From positions 1-39,840 of the forward strand of contig JAGSHC010000026.1 of assembly GCA_023954745.1 (NCBI GenBank): DNA of 39,840 nt, written 5' to 3'. Made by a program: the position numbers and the translations under genes. Position 1 is the stretch's first letter; each line of letters opens with the position of its first letter. Source of the stretch: Deltaproteobacteria bacterium. GTDB taxonomy: Bacteria; Myxococcota_A; UBA796; UBA9615. Below are positions 31,519-39,840 of the stretch, one piece after another. Below the pieces are notes generated by a model. That model was given only the letters and a program-made list of their open reading frames with translations. It was not told the origin of the DNA and did not search any database.

Positions 31519-33225
31519 ATGAAGAAGCTCGTCAAGATCGCAGGCCTCGGCGCCCTCGTCCTCGCGCTCCTCGCTGGGGGACTGCTCCTTTGGGCCTACA
31601 AGCCCGTGCCGACCTTCGGGCCGCCCGAGCACAGCGCCGCTGCGCCCGACTACTGGCCCACCACCGGGTGGCGCAGCGCGACCCCGGAACAGCAAGGCAT
31701 GGACTCCGAGCGACTGCTCGCGATGCTCGAGGCGTACGAGACGGAGGCGGTGGAGAACCCCGAGCTCTACATCGACTCGATGACGGTGATCCGCGACGGA
31801 TACGTGGTCGCCGACATCTATCCCAACCCCCGCTTCCCCCGGGGAGAGATGCACGTCATCCACTCGGTGACCAAGAGCGTCGTCTCCGCCCTCGTGGGCA
31901 TCGCCATCGAGGAGGGATTCCTGTCGGGAACGGACGCGCTGGTGGTGGAGTTCTTCCCAGACCGAACCTTCGCGAACCTGGACGACCGCAAGCGGGCGCT
32001 CACCGTCGCGGACCTCCTCTCCATGGAGACGGGCCTGCACAGCCGAGACTCGTACCTGTACGCCCACGAGGGGCTCTTCGCGATTCAGCACTCCGACGAC
32101 TGGCTCCAGTTCGCCCTGGACCTGCCCATGACGGCGGAGCCCGGGGAGCGGTTCGACTACAGCAACATCAGCACCTTCCTCCTCGCGGCGATTCTCGAGC
32201 GGTCCACCGGGGAGGACCCCCTCTCGTTCGCGAAGACCCACCTGTTCGGCCCCCTCGGAATCGACACGGTGCAGTGGGAGTGGAACTCCGAGGGCATCCC
32301 CATCGCCTGGGCCCGCATGTGGCTCACCCCCCAGGACATGGCCAAGCTCGGCCTCCTCTACCTCCAGCACGGCCGCTGGGATGGAGAGCAGGTCCTCCCC
32401 GAGGCGTGGGTTCGCGAGAGCCTGACGCCCCATGCGTATCCCCAGAACGTCGTGTACCTGCTCAACGAGGACATGAGCGTGAACGACGAGGCCTCGGACC
32501 AGAACTGGATAGCCCAGCGGTTCTTCCGGCCCTTCGCTGACGGCTACGGCTACCAGTGGTGGCTGGACCGCGAGGGACCCTTCACCGCCCTGGGGACCGG
32601 AGGCCAGTACATCGCGGTCGCTCCCGAAGAGAACATCGTGTTCGTCGTGACGTCGAAGAGCCGAGGCCTCGCCCAGTTCTTCCCCGCGACGTTGTTCTTC
32701 GACCACGTGCTGAAGGCGGTGCGGTCCGACGCGCCGCTGCCCCCCAATGCGAGCGCCAGCGACGAGCTGGCCCGACGGTCGGGACCGCCCCCCGTGCCCG
32801 AGGAGGCACGGACGACCACCACGCTGCCCGCGACAGCCGCCCGGGTCTCCGGGGTCACCTATGCCCTGGAGAGCAACCCGTTCAACACGAACAACCTGCG
32901 CTTCGTGTTCGAGCCCGGCGCCAGCCACGCGGAGCTGTCCTACACGGCAAGGGAGAGCTGGGTCGTCGACTTTCGAGTCGGGTTGGACGGGGTCCGCCGG
33001 GACACACAGACCCCCATCAGCACCTTCTCGGCGGTGGGGGAGTGGACGGGGCCGAACACGTTCCTGCTGACCAACGAGATCATCGGGTACTCGACGTTCG
33101 ACACCTGGGAGTTCTCGTTCGTGGAGGACCGGGTGCAGGTGACGGAGCGGAGCATCTCGGGGGACTACGTGTACGAGGGGCAGGCGAATCCGGCGCCCGC
33201 AGCGAGCCCACCTGTTACCCCGTAG
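31519..33225 (+). CDS. Membrane-anchored class-C beta-lactamase-like serine hydrolase
   Basis: A 568-residue protein starting MKKLVKIAGL with an uncleaved membrane anchor (about 8-26). An upstream ATG at 31477 is in frame, but 31519 gives a proper N-in signal anchor. The serine-hydrolase domain (about 50-410) has the SxxK nucleophile in SVTKS (Ser116, Lys119), the YxN motif as Y214-S-N and a terminal GTGGQY segment replacing KTG. Residues 460-568 form an extra beta-rich domain. Family members are esterases, D-aminopeptidases or penicillin-binding-protein-like; specificity cannot be told. Placed 119 bases after the anti-sigma gene, same strand. Confidence 0.85.
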   Translation: MKKLVKIAGLGALVLALLAGGLLLWAYKPVPTFGPPEHSAAAPDYWPTTGWRSATPEQQGMDSERLLAMLEAYETEAVENPELYIDSMTVIRDGYVVADIYPNPRFPRGEMHVIHSVTKSVVSALVGIAIEEGFLSGTDALVVEFFPDRTFANLDDRKRALTVADLLSMETGLHSRDSYLYAHEGLFAIQHSDDWLQFALDLPMTAEPGERFDYSNISTFLLAAILERSTGEDPLSFAKTHLFGPLGIDTVQWEWNSEGIPIAWARMWLTPQDMAKLGLLYLQHGRWDGEQVLPEAWVRESLTPHAYPQNVVYLLNEDMSVNDEASDQNWIAQRFFRPFADGYGYQWWLDREGPFTALGTGGQYIAVAPEENIVFVVTSKSRGLAQFFPATLFFDHVLKAVRSDAPLPPNASASDELARRSGPPPVPEEARTTTTLPATAARVSGVTYALESNPFNTNNLRFVFEPGASHAELSYTARESWVVDFRVGLDGVRRDTQTPISTFSAVGEWTGPNTFLLTNEIIGYSTFDTWEFSFVEDRVQVTERSISGDYVYEGQANPAPAASPPVTP

Positions 33226-33252
33226 TTCCCTCTGTTGACGCCGTGTTGATGG

Positions 33253-33283
33253 GTTGTGGAACTCCACCACACATCGCCACAAC
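33253..33283. repeat. Nested inverted repeats in the leader of the PPC lipoprotein gene
   Basis: GTTGTGG (33253-33259) and CCACAAC (33277-33283) are a perfect inverted repeat. Within it GTGGA (33256-33260) and TCCAC (33263-33267) form a second short palindrome with a two-base centre. This lies 110-140 bases before the lipoprotein start, a position suited to an operator. Confidence 0.35.
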
Positions 33284-33392
33284 ATGATCTCCCAGTTGAC
33301 TGGTCCCTAGGCTGACCACCTCAGCGCCGGATCCTCCGACGCGAGCGAACCCACCCCCGCCGAAACGGCGCGCGGCAGCCCACGGAGCCCTC

Positions 33393-35075
33393 ATGTCCAC
33401 CATCCCCACCTCCCTCACCGCCCTCCTCTCCATCGACCGCGCCGCCTCCAGCCACTCAGCCCGATCCCTGGGGAGGATGCTCGCCGCCTCAATGCTCCTC
33501 GCGGCCTTCGGCTGCGACAGCGGGCAGGTGCTCATGGACGGAGACACCTACGACTCTCGCCCTGGAGGGTCCGACGGAGGACCGGGAGGCGAGTACGACG
33601 ACGGAGACCACCCGCCCGGCCCCCTCAACCCCGACACGGTGTCCGTCGAGCAGGTCGACTGCTTCGACTACGCCGATGTGCTCACCGAGGACCGCGAGCT
33701 CATCAACCTGCACTTCACCTGTGACGCGTCCACCGCGGGCCTCACGCCCGGCCAGATCGTGTGGGGCGTCGACGACGGGGGCTACCTGCGGCGGATCGTC
33801 AGCGTCGAGAACGTCGGCACGGAAGCTCGCCTCGTCACCGAGTTCGCGTCCCTCGCCGAGGCCGTCACGGACGTGGACTTCGACGAGACCATCGACCTCG
33901 ACGACAGCGCCCGCGGCAAGGCGGTGAACTTCGACGGTCGCGTGCTCGACGAGGTCGCGGTGGACGGAGGCAACTCGACGGTGACCGTGACCCGCGGACA
34001 GCTCGACGTCTCCTCCCAGATCCACGCCAAGGGGAGCTTCGGCTTCCTGCGGCTCAAGTCCGTCACCTCCCGGAACACCTTCAACGTCCACGTGCAGATG
34101 GACGTCGACTACCACTCCGACGGCCCCGTGGATCGGGCCCAGACCGTCGAGCTCGACACCTTCTCGGAGCCCTTCAGCCTGCGGGTGGGCCCCGTCACCG
34201 TGCGCGGCACCCTCAAGAGCAAGGTCTCCCTGGGCTTCGAGCACACCGCCACCGGCCCCATCGATGTCTCCACCTCGTTCTCCGGGGGCGGCAACATCCA
34301 GATGGGCGGCACCTACTACATGCCCAGCAACTGGCAGCCCTACTGGAACCCCAACCTCCAGGGCCAGGTCATCGAGCTGGAGCCCGACGGCATGGAGAAC
34401 TGGGACGGGCGCGTGTACCTCAAGATCGAGGCCAGCGTGCACCTGAACGGCAACCCCGGAGGCACCTCCTGGTACGAGTTCGACTCCGACGGCCACAGTC
34501 AGGGCAGCTGCGAGACCATGGGCTGGCAGACCAGCGGCACCATCGCCGCTCAGACCGCGATGCGACTGCGCTTCATGGGCCGCTCGGTGAACCACGACTT
34601 CCCCGCCATCGACGACGTCGTCGACACCAAGGAAGGCACCCTGTGGCACGAGTCGCCCCCCGCCGGCTGCCCCGGCGCCACCGGGTCGGGCCTCTGCGCC
34701 GCAGCGGCAGACATCACCTGCGGAGGCGTGGTCTACGGCGACACCAGCAGCGACCCCTTCGCCCAGAGCGAGATGGACGCCTACCCCTGCGCCGTGGGCA
34801 ACTACGACGCACCGGAGCTGGTGTACCGCTGGGTTGCCCAGGCCACCGCGGGCCCCGTGGAGTTCCGCATGCTCGGCGCCGAGCCCACCGTCCTGAACCA
34901 CGACATCTTCGTGCTCGGGGGAGGCTCAGGCTGCGCCGCCGACAGCTGCGTCGCCTTCGGCTTCAACAGCGTGGAGTGGGACCCGGTCCCCGGCCAGACC
35001 TACTTCCTCGCCATCGACGGGTTCGACGACAACGCGGGCGCGTTCGAGGCCCAGCTCGACTGCGGGGGCTTCTGA
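33393..35075 (+). CDS. Large exported lipoprotein with C-terminal PPC-like domain
   Basis: Up to 560 residues. The signal contains a lipobox, LLAAFGC (Cys about 41), after an unusually long n-region from ATG 33393 (GGAG upstream); an internal ATG at 33477 would give a short signal. After the Cys is a Gly/Asp/Pro-rich linker (GGSDGGPGGEYDDGDHPPG), then beta-rich domains with many Asp/Thr residues. The last 105 residues, with paired cysteines, a YRWVAQATAGPVEFRML strand and TYFLAIDGFDDNAGAFEAQL, resemble the bacterial pre-peptidase C-terminal (PPC) domain. It is surface-exposed or periplasmic; no enzyme motif is visible, and function is unknown. Confidence 0.75.
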   Translation: MSTIPTSLTALLSIDRAASSHSARSLGRMLAASMLLAAFGCDSGQVLMDGDTYDSRPGGSDGGPGGEYDDGDHPPGPLNPDTVSVEQVDCFDYADVLTEDRELINLHFTCDASTAGLTPGQIVWGVDDGGYLRRIVSVENVGTEARLVTEFASLAEAVTDVDFDETIDLDDSARGKAVNFDGRVLDEVAVDGGNSTVTVTRGQLDVSSQIHAKGSFGFLRLKSVTSRNTFNVHVQMDVDYHSDGPVDRAQTVELDTFSEPFSLRVGPVTVRGTLKSKVSLGFEHTATGPIDVSTSFSGGGNIQMGGTYYMPSNWQPYWNPNLQGQVIELEPDGMENWDGRVYLKIEASVHLNGNPGGTSWYEFDSDGHSQGSCETMGWQTSGTIAAQTAMRLRFMGRSVNHDFPAIDDVVDTKEGTLWHESPPAGCPGATGSGLCAAAADITCGGVVYGDTSSDPFAQSEMDAYPCAVGNYDAPELVYRWVAQATAGPVEFRMLGAEPTVLNHDIFVLGGGSGCAADSCVAFGFNSVEWDPVPGQTYFLAIDGFDDNAGAFEAQLDCGGF

Positions 35076-35123
35076 GTCCGCGGCAGAGGTTCCGGGTGAC
35101 GCCCGGCGGCCTCCCTCCCCGGG

Positions 35124-36131
35124 TCAGCGTGCCGTCAGGGCGCAGACCTGGGGGGTGTGGTCGAAGTAGATGACGTCGGACACCGCGGGGTGTCCGGCGT
35201 CGATGCCGGCGGCCCAGCAGTCGCCGTCGAAGCCGTCGCTGAGCACGTGGTCGATGTTCGCGAGCCCCGAGTAGGTGGGCACCGCGTCGGGACCGACTGC
35301 AGTGTGGAAGCCGAACCCTCCGGCCTCGGCGGCGTCCGCGAAGTAGGACGCGCTGGGATCGCTGAGGAACCTGCCGGGATCGGTGTTCAGGTCCCCCAGG
35401 ATGAGGTTGCTCTCACCATTGGCGGCGGGCTCCCCGCTCCCGTCTCCGAGGTCCTCGAACACCTGCTCGAACTGGGCGACGCGACAGGCCTTGTCGTCGT
35501 CCGACAGCCCCGAGCTGCCGTGCACGTTCACCACGGTGAGCGAGCCGCCGTCGGTCAGCTCCACCACCCCGCGTCCCACCCGCGAGCCGCTGCCGCACCC
35601 GTCGACCTGCCCCCCGGCCAGCCCTTCGAGGCAAAAGTCCTCCTCGCAGTTGGCGAAGCGGCCCAACGTGCTTCGCACTGCGAGGCACTTGTCGGTCTTG
35701 CCGGGATGACACGCCACCTGCCAGCCGTCCCCGAGGATCACCTGGGCGACGGTCGGATCCCCGACCTGCCACTGCTCGCAGACGAAGCCGGCGTGGGCAT
35801 CCACGGGAATCCCCGCGCACTCGTCCGACCAGAAGATCTCCTGAAACCCGACGATGTCCGCCTCGGTGCTCGCGAAGAACGCGGCGGCGTCCTCCACCGC
35901 GGCACTCCAGGCGAGGCCGTCGCCGTACCAGGTGTCCGACAGGGCAGCCTGCTCGTCCCCGTACCCGTCGTCCGGCGCGGCGTCGTGGGGCAGCCCGTCC
36001 GTGGTGCCGCTGTTGAAGCTCGTCGCGACGAAGCGCAACGCCGGGGGTCCTGCCGAGTCGTCGTCGTTCGCCACCGCGCAGCCAGCACCGAGGGCGAGGA
36101 GCAGAAGCAGGCGAGGGTCGAGGCGAGGCAC
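35124..36131 (-). CDS. Endonuclease/exonuclease/phosphatase-family lipoprotein
   Basis: A 335-residue protein starting at GTG 36131 with lipobox LALGAGC and an acidic ANDDDSAG linker typical of myxobacterial lipoproteins. Residues about 30-335 match the EEP fold: ADIVGFQEIF (metal-binding Glu), VVNVHGSS (His/Asn), LILGDLNTD (catalytic Asp/Asn) and YFDHTPQVC (His near the C-terminus). Numerous Cys pairs suggest disulphides outside the cytoplasm. It could be an extracellular DNase or phosphodiesterase/phospholipase. It starts ten bases after the pseudokinase stop, so they form an operon. Confidence 0.82.
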   Translation of the reverse strand: MPRLDPRLLLLLALGAGCAVANDDDSAGPPALRFVATSFNSGTTDGLPHDAAPDDGYGDEQAALSDTWYGDGLAWSAAVEDAAAFFASTEADIVGFQEIFWSDECAGIPVDAHAGFVCEQWQVGDPTVAQVILGDGWQVACHPGKTDKCLAVRSTLGRFANCEEDFCLEGLAGGQVDGCGSGSRVGRGVVELTDGGSLTVVNVHGSSGLSDDDKACRVAQFEQVFEDLGDGSGEPAANGESNLILGDLNTDPGRFLSDPSASYFADAAEAGGFGFHTAVGPDAVPTYSGLANIDHVLSDGFDGDCWAAGIDAGHPAVSDVIYFDHTPQVCALTAR

Positions 36132-36141
36132 GGAGCGCAGG

Positions 36142-37533
36142 CTACAGCGTGAGGAGCGCCGGGTTCTCCTCCGACCGCCACTGCACCGTCGGTGCCTCGC
36201 GGTTGAGCCCGCATCGAATCCAGTACTCCGCGCCGCCGGGGAAGGCCACCAGTTCGCTGTAGTCCACCCGCAGCTCCCAGGAGCGTCCGTCGCCGCGCAT
36301 GGGCTTGCTCACCCACGGCCCCCCGCCCGCGGCGCGCAGCTGGAGCCGAGGCACGCACTCGACAGCATCCCCCCGAAGCATCGCGCGAAAGACCCGGTCG
36401 CCGGTCCCCGGAAGGGGCAGCGGGGGAGCGTGGGTCAGGGTGGCCGAGGGAGCCGACTCCGGGGCCACCGGCAGCGGGACGTCCGACACGCGCACGAGCT
36501 CGACACGGGGAGGCTCGGGCGTGCCGCCAGCGAGCCAGGCGATGCCGAGGCCTCCGACCAGCATCGCGGCGACCAGGAGGGGAAGCGCCGGGCTTCCTCG
36601 GGGTGCGGGAGGCGGCTCGGTGTCAGGGAGGGACCGAGCCACCGGAGCGCCCAACCCCGGGCGGTCCCCCAAGGGCGCGCCACCCACGACTCCGGCCAAC
36701 CAGCGCCTGGCTCTTCGCACCAGGCGGTCACCCGCCAGGGCTCCCAAGGCAGCACCCACGGAGCGCGCATGGGGGAAGCGGCGCTCGCGATCGGTCTGGA
36801 GGAGGCGCACCAGCAGGTCGGTGATGTGCTCCGCCTCTCCCGGTGAGAGGGCGTGCGCCCCACGCAGTTGGTCCTGCAGGGCGGACGTTCGGTCCACGAG
36901 CGTCCCGGTGAACGTCTCGCCCAGGAGCATCTCGTAGGCGATGATGCCGACGTCGTACAGGTCCGCGCGATCATCCCGGCTCTCCACGCCCGCGTTCTTC
37001 CTGGGTCGGACCCGCCGAAGTCCGAAGTCGAGGATCCGGAGGTCGCCTTGCGGCGAGACCACGAGGTTGTCGGCGGTCAGGCCCCCGTGGGCCAGCCGCA
37101 GACTCCGACCGTCCACGTCGCTCGCCTGATGCACCGCTTCCAGTCCATCGACGAGCTGAAGCAAGAGATGAAGAGACGCCTCGAGAGGCAGCGGCGCTCC
37201 TTGCTCCTGACTGCGCCGCAGCAACGAGGAGAGCAAGGCGCCCCGCACGAACGGCACCACCAGAAGAACGCGGGCGCCGTCAGGCCCGGCGTCGACCCGG
37301 ACGAGGTCCCGAACCTCCACCACCGCGGGATGCGCGACCCCTCCCAGAGCCTGGAGTTCGTCGGTGAACGCCGCGCCCCCCTCTGCGACTGCGTCTGGTG
37401 TCAGCAGTCGGAGCACCACGTCGTGCCGCAGACCGAGAGCCCCGGTCTCCCTGCCGCGGTACACGCCGCCGTTGCCGCCCTCACCGAGCAGCTCCAAGAA
37501 CGCGTAGCGACCGATGGTGTGGGGAAGGTGCAC
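36142..37533 (-). CDS. Ser/Thr protein kinase-like protein with degenerate active site (pseudokinase), membrane-anchored
   Basis: A 463-residue protein. The Hanks-type fold is clear: Gly-rich loop LGEGGNGGVYRG, DFG segment ILDFGLRR (Asp169), lobe helices with YDVGIIAYEMLLGETFTG. The VAIK Lys is Arg (HDVVLRLL, Arg42), and the HRDLKPxN loop is HGGLTADN (149-156): the catalytic Asp is Gly and the Lys is Thr. So phosphotransfer is unlikely, though Asn and DFG might still bind nucleotide. A membrane helix (about 310-330, ALPLLVAAMLVGGLGIAW) precedes a periplasmic beta domain of about 130 residues. The downstream lipoprotein gene follows within ten bases. Confidence 0.85.
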   Translation of the reverse strand: MHLPHTIGRYAFLELLGEGGNGGVYRGRETGALGLRHDVVLRLLTPDAVAEGGAAFTDELQALGGVAHPAVVEVRDLVRVDAGPDGARVLLVVPFVRGALLSSLLRRSQEQGAPLPLEASLHLLLQLVDGLEAVHQASDVDGRSLRLAHGGLTADNLVVSPQGDLRILDFGLRRVRPRKNAGVESRDDRADLYDVGIIAYEMLLGETFTGTLVDRTSALQDQLRGAHALSPGEAEHITDLLVRLLQTDRERRFPHARSVGAALGALAGDRLVRRARRWLAGVVGGAPLGDRPGLGAPVARSLPDTEPPPAPRGSPALPLLVAAMLVGGLGIAWLAGGTPEPPRVELVRVSDVPLPVAPESAPSATLTHAPPLPLPGTGDRVFRAMLRGDAVECVPRLQLRAAGGGPWVSKPMRGDGRSWELRVDYSELVAFPGGAEYWIRCGLNREAPTVQWRSEENPALLTL

Positions 37534-37626
37534 GGGGAAATCCTACGCGGTTCCGGCCGAGTCCCCCCGCCCCGCCACTGGCGACCGCTGTGGATTCATG
37601 CCCCCCGGTTGTGCTCTACAGACTGG

Positions 37627-39561
37627 GTGACCGCTCCCTCGCCCCTGTCAGGAGTCACTCCCGCCCGCCTCGGCGCGGTGGTGGCCGCTCCATTGCTTGT
37701 CACCATGGCGGCCTACGCCTGGAGAGCGGCGTTCCACAGCGACGAGCTCAACGTGCTCTTTCACGTGGGCCTCTTCGCGCAGGGAGACTTCGCCCACCCA
37801 GGGCGTCCCGGCTTGCTCTGGCTGGCTCTGACTCCCCTGATGCTCCTCGACGACCCGGTCGCGATCCTCCACGCGAGCCGAGTCACCGCGCTCCTCGCCA
37901 TCTGCCTCGGTGTGGCATGCATCGTCAGTCTGGGGAGCACGCGGACACCCCACGGTGGCGACGCCCTCAGCTGGGCTGACCGACTGCTCCCGGGCGCCGC
38001 CGTGGCCCTGCTGCTCACCTCGGCCTCCTTCGCGCCCCACGCCATCGAGGTGCGCACCGACACCTTCACCACGCCCCTGACCTTGCTGGCGTTGGCGGTG
38101 CTCTGGCGCCGACAGTGGACCCCGCGCACGACCGCCATCGCCGCCGTCGTGGTGGTCGCGGCCGTGCTGTGCAGCCAGAAGTCCGCCTACAACGCCGTGG
38201 GCCTCGCTCTCGCCTGGCTCCTCGCGCGCCCAGCCCGGCCGGACGTCGACGGTCTCAAGGGACGCGCTCGAGACGCGGGCATCGCGGTGGGGGTGGTCGC
38301 GTTCCTGGTGGCTGGCTGGTACCTGGTCCTCGCCCTCGCCTCCGGCGGCGGCGACTTCGTGTCCAACAACCTCCAGACGGCGGCCTCCACCGCGTTCGCC
38401 CCCACCGTCACCCTTGCCGAGAAGATGGGCTGGCTCGCCCAGGCGCGCGCCGGGGCACCGCTGCTCTACGCCGCCGCGATCCCTGGGGTGTTCCTCGCGG
38501 CCTGGCGCGCCCGCACCGACGGGCGCGTGCTCGCCTCAGCCCTCGTCGCCGTCGCCATGTACGGCGTCCTCCCGGTGCATCGCGGCTACTTCCCGTACTA
38601 CATCGCCTCCATCGAGCCGTTCCTGGCGCTGCCGGCCGCTCTCACGGTGGTGACCTTCGCAGACCTCATGGGACGAGCCCTCGCGCGGGTGAAGGTCCCT
38701 CGCGCAGCCACGGTCGCGGTACTCACCGCGCTCGTCGTGGGATTCGCCGCCAACGAGCAGTCCCGAGGACTGAAGAAGGCCTGGCGCGTGACCAACGCCC
38801 CGCAGGTCGACCTCGCCGCCCGCGTGCATTCTCACTTCGGCGGAGACGTGCCCTACCTGGCTGGCCTGAACCTCGTCCCCGGGTACCCCGAGAAGGCGGG
38901 GTACCTCACAGGCGACGTGCGGCGCCGGCACCGCATGAAGGACCGGTCCTTCATCGCCACCCTGCTCAAGAGCGGGGCCCACTTCTTCGTGCGCGCGTAC
39001 ATGTCGCGGGACCTCTACCTGCGACCCAACGAGGCAGCGCTCATCTACCGGAGCTACCTGCCGGTGAGCCCGAACCTCTACCTCCACGGCGCCCGCGCCC
39101 GCTGGACTCCCGGGACCACTCGGGGGAGCCGCACCGAGAACCTGTTCGTGACGGGGAAGTACACGGTGCGCTTCCGAGGCGTTCCCGAGGACCAGCGGCC
39201 CGACGTCTTCGTCGACGGGGTCCCTGCCGGAGAGGGCGATGTGCTGGAGCTCTCACGCGGCGCGGTCCCCATCGTGGTCGGTCCGTCCGAGACCAGCGGG
39301 GAGGTGTGGATCGTGCTCGGTGAGGGAGTCGAGCCCCGGGCGCCGGGCCTGCATGCGGACTACAGCCTCTTCCCCAAGGACCGGAACGGCAGCCGCGGTC
39401 GGTACCAGAAGTACGACACAAAGAAGGGCAAGTACGACCTCGCGGGTCCCCCGAGCGCGCCCTCGACCAAGCGAAACGTGCAGCGACATCGCAAGCGCCT
39501 CGCGGACCTCGACGCCAGGTTCGAGGACCAGGTGCTCGTGCAGCGCGAGCCCTCGCCCTAG
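37627..39561 (+). CDS. GT-C-type membrane glycosyltransferase (PMT/ArnT-like)
   Basis: About 644 residues. GTG 37627 is used; ATG 37705 is the nearest downstream alternative. It has 10-12 membrane helices up to about residue 375. The first extracytoplasmic loop holds FHSDELN, the acidic DE motif used by GT-C enzymes that take sugars from polyprenyl-phosphate donors; SFAPHAIEVRTDTFTTPL follows in the loop after helix 3. The C-terminal 250 residues are soluble, with a beta-rich domain (YTVRFRGVP, VFVDGVPAGEGD) and a basic Lys/Arg end. The acceptor is unknown. It diverges from the pseudokinase gene. Confidence 0.75.
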   Translation: MTAPSPLSGVTPARLGAVVAAPLLVTMAAYAWRAAFHSDELNVLFHVGLFAQGDFAHPGRPGLLWLALTPLMLLDDPVAILHASRVTALLAICLGVACIVSLGSTRTPHGGDALSWADRLLPGAAVALLLTSASFAPHAIEVRTDTFTTPLTLLALAVLWRRQWTPRTTAIAAVVVVAAVLCSQKSAYNAVGLALAWLLARPARPDVDGLKGRARDAGIAVGVVAFLVAGWYLVLALASGGGDFVSNNLQTAASTAFAPTVTLAEKMGWLAQARAGAPLLYAAAIPGVFLAAWRARTDGRVLASALVAVAMYGVLPVHRGYFPYYIASIEPFLALPAALTVVTFADLMGRALARVKVPRAATVAVLTALVVGFAANEQSRGLKKAWRVTNAPQVDLAARVHSHFGGDVPYLAGLNLVPGYPEKAGYLTGDVRRRHRMKDRSFIATLLKSGAHFFVRAYMSRDLYLRPNEAALIYRSYLPVSPNLYLHGARARWTPGTTRGSRTENLFVTGKYTVRFRGVPEDQRPDVFVDGVPAGEGDVLELSRGAVPIVVGPSETSGEVWIVLGEGVEPRAPGLHADYSLFPKDRNGSRGRYQKYDTKKGKYDLAGPPSAPSTKRNVQRHRKRLADLDARFEDQVLVQREPSP

Positions 39562-39593
39562 GAGCCGGCCGCCGCAGGTGACCCCAGCGCCCC

Positions 39594-39840
39594 TCAGCGG
39601 CGACGGCGCAGCACCACTCCGCCCAGGGCAAACAGCAGCATCCAGGCCGGCGTAGAGCCAGGTGTCGTCTGGCTGCAGCCGCAGTCCGGGCCCGTGTCGC
39701 CGGGAACGACGGCGCTGTCGTCGTCGTCGCCCGTGGCGTCGTCGTCGTCGCCCGTGGCGTCGTCGTCGTCGCCCGTCGCGTCGTCGTCGTCGCCCGTCGC
39801 GTCGTCGTCGTCGCCCGTCGCGTCGTCGTCGGCGCCCGTC
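39594..39840 (-). CDS. C-terminus of Asp-rich-repeat surface protein with MYXO-CTERM-like tail (5' end outside window)
   Basis: The frame runs from the right edge to a TGA at 39594-39596 on the minus strand. The visible 81 residues are ATGDDDD repeats followed by DSAVVPGDTGPDCGCSQTT, a hydrophobic helix (WMLLFALGGVVL) and RRRR. This Cys-Gly-Cys, helix and basic end layout matches the MYXO-CTERM family of sorting signals for surface or outer-membrane proteins. The N-terminal function is not in the window. It converges on the glycosyltransferase with a 32-base gap. Confidence 0.75.
   Translation of the reverse strand, partial: TGADDDATGDDDDATGDDDDATGDDDDATGDDDDATGDDDDSAVVPGDTGPDCGCSQTTPGSTPAWMLLFALGGVVLRRRR
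39714..39840. repeat. 21-base tandem repeat encoding ATGDDDD
   Basis: Successive units built from GTCGTCGTCGTCGCCCGTSGC (S is G or C) repeat every 21 bases, about six copies to the window edge, with mainly synonymous changes. They encode a flexible acidic spacer and probably vary in copy number. Confidence 0.8.

Noticed and set aside
33234-33239. TTGACG as a -35 box before the PPC lipoprotein gene
   Set aside because: No acceptable -10 hexamer at 16-18 bases.

Overview
The window is uniformly GC-rich, with dense genes, many GTG/TTG starts and no rRNA, tRNA, CRISPR or insertion sequence that I can see. Lipoproteins with acidic 'DDDS' linkers, a C-terminal Cys/hydrophobic/Arg tail after Asp-rich repeats (right edge, MYXO-CTERM-like), a Ser/Thr kinase-like protein, an FHA-GGDEF protein and large serine-protease/STAND loci together suggest a myxobacterium-like organism (Myxococcota or another former deltaproteobacterium). 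No genus can be named from sequence alone. No stretch over 300 bases lacks a gene; the largest gaps are 29169-29400, 5201-5369 and 33226-33392.

Left part (1-6700). A three-gene redox cluster (beta-rich outer-membrane-like C-terminus, membrane cytochrome-like protein, ferredoxin-flavoprotein) is followed by a Popeye-domain protein (minus strand), a RoxA-like dihaem c-type cytochrome, a zinc-free medium-chain dehydrogenase and a 5'-truncated steroid 5-alpha-reductase remnant.

Minus-strand run (13143 down to 6706). RIO kinase with a disordered Gly/Gln/Arg tail, DTW-domain tRNA modification enzyme, MBOAT O-acyltransferase plus AlgJ-like SGNH partner, MsrA, a DksA-type zinc-finger segment, a SnoaL-hotdog fusion and a small lipoprotein-like frame lie nearly end to end. 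The MsrA is the hidden gem here: its catalytic Cys codon is an in-frame UGA, with a ribosome binding site and start 32 codons upstream and a strong SECIS-like hairpin immediately downstream. It is almost certainly a selenoprotein that a standard gene caller would truncate. A second in-frame UGA separates it from a Cys4 zinc finger that has no start codon of its own.

Centre (13247-14884): a membrane-anchored hypothetical protein and an FHA-GGDEF diguanylate cyclase.

Conflict island (15002-29168). This block has a V8-like protease; a 2115-residue protein joining a trypsin-like protease, an LCAT-like lipase and two FAD-linked oxidase modules; a protein of unknown family; a STAND NTPase; an EAD-ATPase; and a divergently transcribed EAD-trypsin protease. 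The STAND C-terminus, the ATPase N-terminus and the protease N-terminus carry similar EAD1-like adaptor domains, suggesting homotypic recruitment of a protease to NTP-dependent sensors. I interpret the block as an immune/conflict-type system with an unusual lipid- and redox-active giant effector or toolbox protein.

Right part (29331-39840). An ECF sigma factor with a good ECF-type promoter overlaps a beta-propeller anti-sigma candidate. Then come a class-C beta-lactamase-like serine hydrolase, a PPC-domain lipoprotein, a pseudokinase plus nuclease/phosphatase-like lipoprotein pair (minus strand), a GT-C glycosyltransferase and the C-terminus of an Asp-rich-repeat surface protein.
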